NCBI RefSeq assembly: GCF_037975245.1
Contig: NC_092565.1
Span: 12,458,499-12,518,498, forward strand
Source: Apostichopus japonicus
Lineage: Eukaryota > Echinodermata > Holothuroidea > Aspidochirotida > Stichopodidae
Reading direction: 5' to 3'
Length of the DNA stretch: 60,000 nt
This document shows positions 23,601-36,100 of the stretch, piece by piece (position 1 is the stretch's first letter; each line of letters starts with the position of its first letter). Below the pieces are notes generated by a model. That model was not told the DNA's origin. It ran no database searches and saw only the letters and a program-made list of their open reading frames with translations. The position numbers and the translations under genes are program-made.

Positions 23601-26600
23601 AGTTTGTTTTGAGGAACATCACTTACACAAGATATAAAAGAAATGGCTATATAACAGATATTTTACCAGTGACTACAATCCATTTAAACGAGAACGTACC
23701 AATTATCGGTCTGGGTAGAATTTTAACATTCCTGTTGTCCGTTGGTGCTATTCCATGATTTGATGCGTTTATAATATACTGGTTTGGGTATTGAGGAGCC
23801 TGTAGCGATGTTGCAATTCGTCTCTTTTTGTTCGGTTGGTACACCCAGTCTGTTGAAATTGAAACAATATTACGAGAAATATTGATAAATAATTATATGA
23901 AGAGCAACTTAGAAGATTGTTCTAAGCATATTCTTCAATTTAATCAACCCCAAACAATGAGATTTTATTGTTTTGCCAAAATTAATTGTTTTGTAGAGAA
24001 AACAACGTTCAACACAATACACATCTCAATAACAGAGCAACAAAGTATATTTCTTGTTGGAACAATCTCTCAAAACAATATTTTCAAAGAACAGCTCGGC
24101 AAAAATATGTTTCTCAACAAAACAGTGGTCAGTTTTGCCAGGAAATGAAAGAATCAGAACTACAGTTAATGTTTCCCGACATGAAGTGATGGCGGTAGCG
24201 ATGAACTGAGCATGCATAGACTCCGTATGTATGACCTGAATAATTCATTTTGACTTCGGCTTTGAGTACAGCTAGACCTGTATAAATATGCTTAAGAAAT
24301 TACCACTGTATAGTGAATTGAATTCTTTTGTTGATACATTCCTCGTAATGTGTATTGAGTTCCTGAAATTGTTGCGTTCCCTTCATAAAGTTGGTCAATG
24401 GCTACAGGAATGTTTGTAAGGTTGCTAGTTATGTGTAGTATTGGGTTGAGAGCGGATCAGTTGTTTGGTAGTTTGGTTTTCGAGCCCGGGTTTTCTGGGC
24501 GACTTTTCCTTAAGAAAGAGTTATGTTGGGAATGTCGTAGAAAGACAGCAGGTTACAATAGCAGGCGTGGGTCCAGTATCATTTATTGTGTAGAAATGTA
24601 GTAGTCGCATATATGCTTGATGCTTATGTCAGCCATGTGTGAGGCTAAAGGCATGTATTTTACCGCTGCCCGGTGGTTATTATCTATGTTATATGGCTAC
24701 CTAGTTCTGGATCAACGTATGCCCGTCCTGCAGTTCAGGGAAGTTACTTGCAAATTGTGATTTTTGTCTTCGTGACATACAGAAATGTTATTGTTAACAC
24801 AGTTTAGTGGAGGATGTACGATAACGGGTCATGATTTTTCTCAAGGGATGGACCCGACTTCTACCGAGAGAATTCGCGGTAAGCTTTTGTTTCTTAGTTT
24901 GGTAATGATTTTGTAATTAGAGAAGCTTCCAGACGAACACTGTTATGTATTAATTTAAAGGTACGAGATGGTAGCATCTCGTTTAATATGATAGGAGTGA
25001 CCGCCGTAAACAATCTAAGACTAAGGCAATGGATGTTCGAATAGTAGCTAGGGTCTATGCAGATCAAGCATTTTATGAGACGGAAAGTAAAACCCATCAA
25101 CAACGTTATCATCCATACCTTAGCAATTATTCTCAAATTTGCCGTAAAATGCCCGTTATAGTGGCGTTCTGTGTCTACGGAACGCTTATCATGTCGAGCT
25201 GACAGAGGGTTAATAATATGTTAGTAGCACCTGGGAGCACGTCACATGACCCTAAATGGTTGGTACGTTTTCGTACTGCGGAGTGCTCCTTCCAGGACGT
25301 TTTAAATACAATGTAATTAGGGCATAGAAATTGATAAGGATGATTTAGGGTCATCTGTAACGATAATTTTCCATACTACGCTCACATGTTTATTTGATTT
25401 ATTCTAACTTTTTCCACGCGTGTTGTTTATTCGAAGTTCTTGGTTGTTTTTAATGGCATATACGCGCGCACGCGGAGCAGTTCGCTGATGCACGCGCGGA
25501 CTGTCTCCGTTTGTATGCGCGCGTGCGCGTGCCGTTGAAAGTTTTCTCAATGCGTGCAGCGAAAGAACAAACAACATATCGGCGCGTACAATACCTCACC
25601 ACTTAACTTATCAGTAAATATCAAGGCATGTCTAATCTAGGCTTGTTATTCAGAAACGATTAGCAACAATTATGTCTAACTCGAACATTTTAATTAAATT
25701 ACTGCTAGATTTCCTTTGCCCATGAGAGCTGGAGTCTCATTACTGCATTGAGCAATGTACTGTAAAGCATTCCTACGTGCATGCTTTGAGAACCATGTAT
25801 AATTTGAACCAGTTTAATGCACAAACACTACTAATTGTAAAGATTTTGTAAGAACGTTTCCCTATACGTAACAGGCTGTATCCAGCTTCACACCTTAAGA
25901 TAACATACTTACAAATTGTATAAGATAAGATGGAGGGAATGGGGAGGGGTAGATAAGGCGGGTACATTTTGTAAGCTCCATATGCCATTGAAGGTATGAA
26001 TCATAGGGCAAGTTTCCGTATCGGCATATGTAGGCCTACTTACCTGGATAATCTTTTTCGTGTTGTCTTCTTAATTTATCGGCTCTGTCGTAGAATGGCT
26101 TCTTTTCCTCGTTCGTCAAATTGCTCCATATATCCCCAAGACGCACGCTTATCTGTGAATTACTCTCCTTGGGGAATCCTTTAGACAGTATCGTTCGATA
26201 TTCACGAGCCCATACCATGAATGCGTTCATGGGACGTTTGATTTTGGTGTTTTTGTCATTCGATGTTGATGATGGAGACTTTGACCCACCTAAAAGGGAT
26301 TCAGAGATGTAGAATAGTAAGTAAATGGTAACCTTGTACAGTCCCTCTATTATAAAATATGACTATATGAATCCAGTAACGACACCAACTCTCCCTTTCC
26401 TTACATCCCAGATAGGCCTACTTTTTCTTTTCTTTTTAAATATGCGGTAGGGTTGATGAGATTCCTCCAGAAAGACAGATATATGACTCTGAGTCTTAAC
26501 GGTTCGTAACCAAGTTGACGTTTGCTCTTTAATGCAATTAAGTTGGTAACCAAAATGAAAGAAACAATCCATGGTAGCCTATGTGTACTTCGAAAATGAA

Positions 26601-29087
26601 AACCAGTACCATTGATGCATCCTAGTTACATGTTATTCAGTAGAGGTTGCAAAGGCGCCAACCCCCGCGCACCCCACCCTCAGCCTATGCTTAGGCTAGG
26701 CATTCTAATACTTTACACAATTATTATCTATGAAGCATTCAATCAATGGTTTCGTTTCACTGGAGCACATCTCAATGAGAACATATTTGTTCCTCATTCA
26801 CAACTATTGCGCGCATGCATGCGCTGCGCATAAACATTGACACGTGACTAAGTATTGGTGTAATTGCACCGAGCCATCTAACCGAACAAGAAAGTTAAAT
26901 TTTTACTTCACAAGATGTTTATCTCACCGTCTTTCCCGTTGTTCTTACTTCCGTTTGTACTTTCTCGTGGCCGTGGTCTCTCTGCAATCTTCTTGTTCTG
27001 GACACTTTGGGTACTCTCATTGGTACACGATGAGGTAGAATTTCGAATGTTTTTCAACATTTCCGAGATCGCATTTTGAATGTTTGACATAGCCACAGTA
27101 GCTTGATTGTTATTTGAGTCATTGCCATTATTGCTTACAGTTGCAGGATGGCCTTGAGCAATGGCGTCCCCACCTGTGTTGTCTTTAGATGCCGCCAGCT
27201 TGAATAGTCCTACTGGCAATGGATATATTTATTGGGTGTCGGAGGTCATAAATTTAGCAATGTCTTCAACAGGGGTGTTACCGAGCTTTCCCGTTTCCAG
27301 CAAGGCTAGTTTCAACTTAACTATGTACAACATGTAACAGGCTGCAGACGCGGGGCATAAACGATCTTCAACGAGCACCTCATAGTCAATTCTGTTCCTT
27401 TAGAAATAATTGTTGCTCAATAATAAACAAGTACACTTGATGCGCACATAGCTTCAATACAAAGCGTTCATGTGCGTGTTTATATGAAATTATGTGTAGA
27501 CGCGCGCATGTTACAGTCAAATATCTTGCGGCGTCATCATTTAGTGTATACGAACGCGCTGCAAGAAATACGTAGGCCTAAATCTGCAGCCTCGCGCGTG
27601 TGCTGGCTTCACTTATAGTGTGTATAAGTTGTAGGCTGTATGCTTCTCACCAGAAATTTCTTATACCGCCTCTCAATAACCTCGCTTCTAACTAAAAAAG
27701 AAACCAATCTCTTATTTTGCTTCTTTTTGTTTAATTAAAAAAAATAGCTCTGCGCGTACGACAAATCTCTGGTAGAGTACGATTCAACAGCAGTTGGCTT
27801 CATTCAGTATGCGCTGCTTAGGTTATGAACGACGCGCGCGTCGGCGCGCGGACTGGTGTAGTCTTTTCATTGTTTGTGTAAGTGTGCGGGTAGTAAGTCA
27901 AATTCCACGCAAAGCAAACACATATATCTAGCGCTATTCATTATATTCGTGTCGTTTCTCAAGACGCAAGACGAAAATCATATTGCCAAACACCTACATG
28001 TGCAGACGCGCGCGTGTACTTTTATCATGTTTTTGTAATATGTACTATGTAGAGTAAACAATACAAGTCAATAAAAATGGACCATAGACTTCAATTGTGA
28101 GGGGGTGGGGGATTATAAATTCCCCTGACTGCAGTGATTAAGATATGGGTTTGAACTTTTGTGAAGGGCCAGAGATAAATGAAGGATTTTATCAAGTAGG
28201 GGGCTGCACTATGGTCATTGATGCCGACCCCTATGTAGAAGGATCCACTCCTAGAAAAGAAGTTAAGGTTTAACACGTCAAATGGTGCATTCTGATGCAT
28301 AAATAGGTTTATACAAGTAGATCTTAACGCAAGATTGTGCCAATAAATAATAGTAATAAACTCCTAAGTGCCCCTGACTGAGTTTAGGTATAGTGACCTG
28401 AGTCTTCATGGGAGGACAAAATGTGAACCAAGTACTTGTAATGGGGGGGGGGGGGGGTTATGCAGTGGGGTAATTGAAGCTCCCAGATAAAATGGTACAT
28501 TCTGAGGCATATTTAGACCATAATGTAGGTTTATTAGCAGCTCTAGCACCTCCGTAGTAGTAGTCCTATGCTTCCCCGGCAGAATGCAAACAATCCTCCA
28601 ACTGAACCTTTTCCGATCAGATATCCAGTGCCGGATTTATAGGGGGTAGGGGAAATTACCCCAGGCCCCTCCCAGAATGGCCCCTCTATACACAAATATA
28701 ATAATTAAAACATTAGTAACTTTTGTTAAATTGTTTGCTTTTTTAATTTAAAATCGAATTGTAGTTTTGCTGGCATGTATGTACTTTAGATCATTATTCG
28801 AACTGCAGGCCTGTATTGAGCTTTGGCGCAGTTTGATCCAGCATTGTGCAAATGATATGCTATAAAAGACGAGAATTATGACTATTGACATAGTTCGGCG
28901 TGACTTCTCCGCTGAAGTATTAACACATTCAATCATGTGAAACATAATCTAGACACGAGACTGGTAAATTGTGGTCAGCAAACCGGACTGAGTGCGAACA
29001 AAACAATCGTTTACAACTCACACTGTGTGTTGGCAATTTGAGCTATAGCTTCACGTCCTGCAGTGTTTCCACTTTCAGTTGAATTAC
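18792..29087 (-). CDS. SOX30: SoxH (SOX30-like) HMG-box transcription factor, 8 exons, 5' end missing
   Basis: Exons in transcript order: 29087-29022, 27212-26928, 26289-26044, 23849-23700, 23296-23165, 22590-22390, 21935-21769, 20618-18792 (TGA at 18794-18792). Every junction is GT-AG and in phase, giving about 1,024 residues so far. Low-complexity N-terminal exons lead to an HMG box split by an intron near its end (KDYPG / DWVYQPNKKRR). Conserved Sox core RPMNAFMVW plus WVYQP after the box point to the SoxH/SOX30 group, which acts in germ cells and ciliated tissue in vertebrates. The exon 29022-29087 joins 27212 only if the acceptor CCAG/TAGG is used (…ANTQ-LGLFK…); the next AG would give a stop. 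No start ATG was found upstream. Human SOX30 is about 750 residues, so this protein is longer, mainly through its last exon. Confidence 0.9.
20619..21768. other. SoxH last intron
   Basis: AT-rich intron of 1.15 kb. I see no repeat or RNA gene in it. Confidence 0.6.
23025..23110. repeat. short GTGGGCAA tandem repeat in SoxH intron
   Basis: Four spaced copies of TTTACTGGGTGGGCAA-like sequence. A reverse-oriented relative (TTGGCCCACCCATTGGC) lies near 22800. Confidence 0.6.
23850..26043. other. SoxH intron between HMG box exons
   Basis: 2.2-kb intron. The left part is AT-rich and featureless; 25455-25560 has dense CGCGCG and TGCGCGC alternation (see findings). No supported gene. Confidence 0.55.
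26044..26289 (-). CDS. SOX30: SoxH exon with most of the HMG box
   Basis: After a Ser-rich leader and KNTKIK, the exon encodes RPMNAFMVWAREYRTILSKG, then the Ser-Asn-SQISVRLGDIW helix and FYDRADKLRRQHEKDYP. These are the three HMG helices with the usual Phe, Met and Trp positions. It ends in phase 1 at donor GTAAGT. Confidence 0.97.
28105..28560 (+). repeat. dispersed repeat, two tandem diverged copies
   Basis: The two copies start near 28116 and 28368. Both have CCCCTGACTG near the start, and ATGGTGCATTCTGATGCATA versus ATGGTACATTCTGAGGCATA near the end. A poly-G run of about 15 lies at 28443-28458. Related to 13742-13970 in a DHX34 intron. Confidence 0.65.
28627..28700. repeat. possible hAT-like terminal fragment
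   Basis: CCAGTGCCGGATTTATAGGG resembles terminal inverted repeats of hAT-type non-autonomous elements. No partner end was found. Confidence 0.3.
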
Positions 29088-29310
29088 CTGAAGTTTTGGT
29101 CAATTTCGGGAAATATTTTGAGAAGATAAAATTTTGGAAGGAAAGTATTTGGATGTTTCTAATTATGTGTCCCTGATGTAAGAATGTAAGATGTAAGAAT
29201 AAACTGGGCCTTACCACCTGCTACACTATAGTACACTAGTTCTCATTTTATTATATTTATCCACAGTTGTTGAATATAGGACGGAAATCGCATTTGCGGC
29301 AGTCTATAAT

Positions 29311-31273
29311 CAGGTGCGTATCCAGGGGGGGGGGCGTTGGGGGCGCGTGCCCCCCGGGTAAGGAAAAGAGGAGAGCAAAAAAGAGAAGAAAAAAGGGAAA
29401 AGGAGGGGGAAAAAGAAAAGGAGGAGAGGGAGGAAGGGAAAAGCAAAAGAAAAAAGAGAGAAAAAGGAAAAAAGGAGGAGTAGAAGATAGCCAAGACCTC
29501 GGGAAGAGAAAGAGGAACAGTCATAGTTAAAGCGCTGATCCCTATAATATACACAGGGTAGCCAGTGACAGATCAAGGATTACGGAGGTGGTGTGCGCCT
29601 CACCCTACCCCTTACACCGACAACTCCATTTTTGACGTTTCCATTTTTCCTCTCTCACTAATGTATCTATATAAATACTATATATGGTCTATCATAACGC
29701 GTGTGTGTGTATGGACGCCTTAAACAATTGTATAATTGTGCTATATGGAACCAACTGTGGCTGGTCTTGAACTCGACCGAGTCGTCGGGGTACATGACGC
29801 ATTTCGGGAAGGGGGCGACCGCCCCCCCCCCCGAGCAAAGTTTCTTTATGACATCGCTAGTAATTTCAAAATAGACAATGCTTAGATGCAACTTACAGGG
29901 CCTGGGAAGTGTCATTTCCAGCGATCTGGAAGGCATTTTCGGCCAAAATTTTTCTTGTACGCTTCGCGCCAACTCATCATGGCGCTTCGCTTAGATAGTT
30001 TGCCTACAGGCTTCGCCCCTCTATTGGCAATTACTGGCTACACACCTGTTCGAATTTGTAAAGCAAAGAGCAGATAAAACATCATATCAGTGAGCATTGA
30101 AATGCATGTTCCACGATGAACAGCCTCAAAAACTGTCTATGTGTGTAGTTAAAGGCGTAGGAGCCCAATTGGATTTGGGGGCTGTAATGACTTGCCCGAA
30201 AAAAAAGCTAAAATTTTTCGCGCGCAAAGCGCGCGTTCAACATATCAGTGCCAATATCATTTAAGCAAGCATCGCTCATTACAGTGCATAGAATCGTGTA
30301 CCGCACGGTCCGTCAAAGTTGCACAGTATACCGATGCTATGTAAACAACCAAATGTCTTATGTAGATGGAGAAAAATCATACAGATCCATTTATGTCAAA
30401 ACTCTCTTTTACAGTAGTAATGTCGGCCAAGCTTACAACTTTATTTTAATTACCAAGGAGATCATTTTTAAGCTATTCATTGCTATTTATTTTTCTTTCA
30501 GTAGGTGCCCGAAAAAGATGGGGAAAAATTTGGTTGCGGGGGGGGGGGGGGGGGAGGGGGGCTGCAGCCACCGCCTCCTACGGGACCTACGCCTATGTGT
30601 GTAGTGTTCGGTTTCGATATACCTGATATCGGAAATATCTCCTATTTTTCATTTCCTTCAACCAAGTTTTATAATAGCCATTATAAGAGGTTGCAATATT
30701 TCTACACCAATAAAATTAACTGTGTCGGAATTTTCCAAAATTTCCTCACCAACATTCTTCATCATACTTTCCTCTACTCGTGCAACTTTGACCTGTCTGT
30801 TAGGGATTCAAGGAGGATTTTCTATATTGCTTGTCCATAGATTGAATTTTGTGCAACATTATGGGTATGTTTTCAAGTGATTTTATTCACGAGAAATGTG
30901 AATTTTCAAATTCTCACCAAATATTGGGCTTAAAACCTTCAAAAGTGGGGCTTTCGGATATTGTGGGCCGTGACGTAGAATCACCTACAAAAGCAATCAT
31001 CCATAGGACATGCAATCAGGTCGAACATGATGTGTGACTGGTGACAATCTGCAAAAAGGTTATGAATGGAAAAAACTTTTGGGAAATACTTGGTTCTCAG
31101 GCAAAAGTGTACATCTAGTTGGTCATTTTCAAGCCCGAGAAGTGCTATTTCCGGTGATCTGGGGGGTATCAAAACCAGAAATTTTCTTGTACGCTCCGCG
31201 CCAACCGATGGTGGTGCTCCGCTTAGATAGTACTTCACGCCCCCCGGGTTAGAAAATCCTGGATACGCGCCTG
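29311..31273. mobile_element. inverted-repeat-ended DNA transposon, non-autonomous
   Basis: The left end CAGGTGCGTATCCAGG and right end CCTGGATACGCGCCTG are inverted repeats with one mismatch over 16 bp. Flanking ATAAT at 29306-29310 and 31274-31278 fits a 5-bp target duplication, though an AT-rich match could be chance. The interior has a polypurine block (29356-29520), poly-C and poly-G runs, and two similar ~120-bp modules ending in GCTTAGATAGT. No transposase frame seen. Confidence 0.7.
30150..30594. mobile_element. MITE nested in the larger transposon
   Basis: Ends AGGCGTAGGAGCC and, on the other strand, AGGCGTAGGTCC are inverted. The 11-bp ATGTGTGTAGT flanks both sides (30139-30149 and 30595-30605). 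It splits the element at 29311-31273, so it inserted later. It includes a run of about 14 G at 30540. Confidence 0.65.
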
Positions 31274-31952
31274 ATAATTGTTTTCTCATTAGCTTTATAC
31301 ATGTACTTGGATAATACAATGTAAGTATATAGATACATGACTTCATGAGATCATAAAATTTGACCTCATTAATATTCATGTATGTATCTGTTCTTATACT
31401 ATGTCGCTGAATAGACTTTGTCAACATGATAACTGATTCCTGGTACATGTATATGAACATTGCCACATTAGTCGATAGATAATTCCTCTTCATTTCGATG
31501 TGCTCAAGTTCATGAATGTTAACATGTATGGCATATGAATACTATGAATATGTTTGGGGCATCGGAACCACTAAACTTTTTCATTTTCTGCTTTTTCTTT
31601 GGGGGGGGGGGGGACTCTTTTACAGAGAATGTTTTAAGTTGTAGTTTTAGTTTTTTATCGCCATGCAATGAGAAGAGTATTCCATCAGAGGGCAGTTGAA
31701 AATATTCACCAATTTCACCCCAGTATAAAAATGCTAGAATTCCAGATGTGGTCACAGGGTCCGCTGTAATTATAGTTTTGGTCCTTAGTTTGGTATTAAT
31801 CAGAGTAATTTAACCATCTGGGAAAGAACTATGGTTAAATGTTAATTAACAGTTTTTAGAATGATCAAATTTGTTGTTAACGAGATAAACTCTTCAGTGA
31901 GGAAAATGTCAACTATACTTATAATCTTGCATTTTATTTGCCCTCTCCACAG

Positions 31953-33101
31953 CTTGATCTTCTATGCAATGAAGAAATCTTAGAGAAGGATAACACCCTC
32001 AAATCGGTCACCCTGACCAGTTGGAGAGACAGGGTAAGACATTAATCATTGAGAATGAAACTGCAGGAAATGTTATCGGAAAAGCAAGCAGGAAGTATGA
32101 CTAGAAACATATTATTGGTAACTCAGTTAATCCCAGGCAGTCAGCCAAGTTGAAAGTGAATTTCTTCTGACTTCTCACATAGCTGACCGTCTGTTTTTGG
32201 CCCTATAAGTTTCCCAAATGATGAGAATTTGTGATTCCAAGTGTCTTGAATGACTCTCCTGTTTGTACCTCATAGTCAACAACTATTGGTTGGTAGGGGA
32301 GGGGAGGGGATGCAAAGGGGGGGGGGTTATCTGAGCTTAGATAATATTCACAACTAGACAACTACTCTTGCAGCTCCTTCTTTACCGCTCTTTACTGAAG
32401 AATGAGAAAATCGGGAATGCCATATGTATCTGTAAATTTTGAAATGCTTCATATTTCTAGTATATTATTAAACAGAGTACTATACACCGCACCGGTAGAG
32501 AAAGAAAGGTTGCTGTTCTGTATCTATTGTAAACAAAGTAGTAGATAGAATATGTAAGTCGTATCTTGGGTCGCATTCTTCTCTCATAAACTGAATTATG
32601 AAAATATACCGTATTAATCGGTGTTGCATGGTCTAAAGAAGTTGATAGCTGCACTCTGAAATAACATGTATCGATGGAACAAAGGATTGTTTTGAATCGA
32701 TATATATAATTCATGCCAATCCTAAAAAGGTATTAAGCCAGGGATGGCACCAAACCCACAAGATTAGGTTTAACATCATGTTCTAAAGTGAGTAAAAATA
32801 TGCTTGCAGTAGGCACACAAAGACAACATAAAAGAAAACAGGAAGTGAGTGATAAAATGGGGAACAAGATTATTCAGCCATGAGTTCACAGTTTATGTGC
32901 ATGCTCTGTGGAAACAGCATTTTGAGAGATCTTACAACATTTCTGGTGTGAACTGTTGTTTGGTAGGACATTAGGGTGATTTTAGTTTAGTTTCTTATTC
33001 AGTCCCTTGATAGACTTGTAACCATGGATATTTTCTTTTGTTCTTCCTGTAAGGATTTTCCCATGATGCTTTGCTACAGACCAAGGACAGGATGTTCATG
33101 A
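31953..33101 (+). CDS. PCGF3/5-like Polycomb RING-finger protein, last two exons (RAWUL end)
   Basis: Exon 31953-32033 (81 bp) follows a strong acceptor (CCCTCTCCACAG) and ends at donor GTAAGA. Exon 33054-33101 follows TTCTTCCTGTAAG and ends in TGA. Together they encode 42 residues, LDLLCNEEILEKDNTLKSV... to FPMMLCYRPRTGCS. This aligns without gaps, as I recall it, to the end of PCGF3 (LCNEEILGKDHTLK, TRW, LLLHYRP). The RAWUL domain of PCGF proteins binds partners such as KDM2B-BCOR or AUTS2-class proteins in PRC1 variants. No RING exon was found upstream, so this is either a gene with distant or interleaved 5' exons or a broken duplicate. Divergent residues (TSW for TRW, changed C-terminus) are odd. 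Confidence 0.7.
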
Positions 33102-36100
33102 CAAAGGATGACATTCTAGTCACCTATTGTTGTTCATCATTAACTATACCAGTCGTCCATGAAGAGGACCAAAGACAGATGTTCTTCCTGTGGTTCACGT
33201 GAGAAAGAAGGAGATATTGAGAAAAGTCACTTTCATATTTGGGAGAGAGAGAGAGAGGCACCCGGTCTGACACAACAGTGAAGAGTGACAAGCTAGTCCG
33301 AGGCAGTGAAAAGAGAGATTAAGCTAGTGAAAAGCTAGCTTCAAATTCCTCTTCTGTGTGATCCATGGGGTCTTTAATTCACCATAGCTGCGAATTCCAG
33401 ATCGACAACATGTTAATCTTAGACACGATTTTAGTATTTCAACTGAAGTATTAACATACTGAGAATCAAGCTGACCAGTTTGGTAGATAATAGCAGATTT
33501 TGTCTGGTATGTTTGTTGCACAAGGAAGTATCTGAATATGAAGATAGGATGACGAACAGTAGAAATGGAGGGTGTAGAAAAGTGTGCAATGCTTTGTAGA
33601 ACTGTTATTTATGTTTGAGAATGTGTAGGCAAGATCTTTGAAATTGAAGTGTGTGAAGGGACGTTTAGGGAGGGAGGAAGTGTGAGGCATGAGAAATGTT
33701 AATTTTGGTGGAAACCAAACTTTAAATTAATTGGTAAAGATGTAAATTAAAGTGCTACAGGTTGGAAGAGACAAGGACACCTTCTTGTTTAAAAGCTCTC
33801 GCGTACTATCGTATGTGAAGGTACTGTTCTTGGTTAGCTATGTCAACGGGAGTGCATAACAGTGATTGGTCTTGGTCAACTTTTCTGAAAACAAATGAAG
33901 TTTAAAATCCGATGGATTTCGAGAAGGGTCGATAAGCCTTGAGCTAACTTTCCAAGTTATTTGTTAAAGCCTTGATTGGAAGAAAGGGTGAAATGAAGTA
34001 GGTGGGGAAAGGTGGATGGAGAGGGTTATATGAAGGGGTGATGGAGGAGGTGTTACTAGTTCAGGGAGGCACAATCAAATACAAAAACTTGAGGATGTTC
34101 ATAATGGATGGCAACGAAAAAAACTTGCAAGACTGTAAAATCATTTCAAATAAATTTGGGGAGATGTCGCTGTTTGGTGCTCAAGAGTGGCGGGTACATT
34201 CAGCCTAGAAGCTGCACTACAGAATATAGATTCACCCTTGTATTGGTGTGTTTGTAAGAACAAACATGTTAAGATTTTCAATTGCTGTTGGTGGAAGTTG
34301 TTTATGGCAGTTATCTATAGCATGGACCAGCAATGATTGTTGGGTCTTTGTCTTCTTATCAAAAACCAAAAGCAATATGCACAGTTTTAAAGTAACCACC
34401 CATTTAATTTAGTTTTGAAGGAAACTCCCTCCTCCTCCTCCCCCCTCACCCCCCCCCCCCAACTTTGCATCTGATTGTGAAGATGATACAGAAATTCTAA
34501 ATCACTATTTTTATTGTGTTTGAAATGTTTTCAATGCAAACAACGAGTTAAATTATTGCAAGGTTTTCTAACAGGTTGTTGATGCACGCTGGTCGTTGCA
34601 ATAGTCAATCTATTTAATGAAAAAATAATTACGTCTTCAATTGAATTAATCCTGTCTGATATTTACGACAGAATTTTGTGTTACTATTTCTGTTCATTAT
34701 CTCATAAGTGATCAAGTTTGCTAAGAGAAACAAAAATTAGCAAAGTCTTTGGCTATGTCTATTACAAATGGTCTTATGAGTTTGATTTGAGTTTTGAATG
34801 TGATTATGAACTTTTTCAAAACATAGATTTCAAAATTGTGACTGCGTAATGTTAACGTCACTTTTGAACTGTAGGAAATTTGATTGAGAAGAAGTAGCAA
34901 AAAATAGTTGATTTGTTAGTTTAGAGAAGTCATCTGGATGGGAGTTAAGGAATTTGTTTGAGTGTGAAGTAAGGAAAGGTGATTATTATTGGGACTGGAG
35001 AAGTCATGGAACTTGTCACGCAAATTTTAAAACAAATTCAAAAAACTAACGGACAAATTCACTGCCAAATTTTGAATTTTAACTTCATGAACTGTTTTTT
35101 TTTTTGATAATTAGACCTGATAACATTATCTGATAACATTTTATAAACATCTTAAAACATTATTCACATTCATCTTCTTCTCACTTGCTGTCTTTTTCCT
35201 GTCTGATGCAATCAAGGTTTCATTGAGCTTCAGGAAACACGTCGAGAGGTACTCGAAGAGCCTTTCGGGCATCGTAAAGATTTCTCTAAGCTTCATAGCT
35301 CACGATTAAAATTAGTACTCAACATTGTCAGCCAGAGTATACTTTAAGATCCTGTCATCCTGTCAGGCAGCATGATGCCTCAATAAACACACATGAAAGG
35401 AATAAACACCAACATTAACTGTAAAAAAGACAGGAAGATATACCATGATCCTTTCAGGCATTGTAAAATTTTCATTGAGTTGCAAGAAAACATGGAATGC
35501 ACACTTTTGACAGTTTCAAGGTTTTGTTGAACTTCAAGCAGTAGTCTCAAAGCACATGCAAATGAACTGTGTTGAAGGTTCTTTCTTAACTCCCAATGGT
35601 GAGAAAATCCGGCAAAACTAGAAAGAAATATTCCAGGGGCACTATTACCGTTTCTTGTCATAAGTGAGATCTTAAATATGCAATGAATAATGTCAATGTT
35701 ATATAAAAAGAGCTTATGAAGAGGCACAAAACCGGCCGCCATTTTGTTGCCAACGGAAATCGGGTCCTGGTAGCTGCTGGACGAAACCTTGCACAAAGTG
35801 ATCATCGTCAACATTAAAATTGAGTGAAAAGAAAGGTAGCCACGAGCTTCTGATCTGCCAGTTTATGCTAGAAGGGAAAAATTGGGCAATTTATTGCAGC
35901 TCAGGAATAGTTAGCCATGTGACAAATGGATAAGAGTTATGACGAGAATGTTACACTGAATACTTCTAGTGGTCATGGTAACAGAACAGTGCATCATGCT
36001 TGATTGTCATTGGCTCATGCTTGTGTGCTCGTAGCAACATGCATGTGACTGGTGTAGAATAATTGTGTAATGGTGATTTACTGCAGAGATACGTAAATAT

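Noticed and set aside
29243-29576. hydrophobic or lysine-rich frames near 29,400
   Set aside because: They translate a polypurine/polypyrimidine run within a transposon.
35380-35814. 144-codon minus-strand frame beginning upstream of MAAGF
   Set aside because: No domain, no splice context, and the ATGGCGGC is more likely a YY1-type site than proof of a coding exon.
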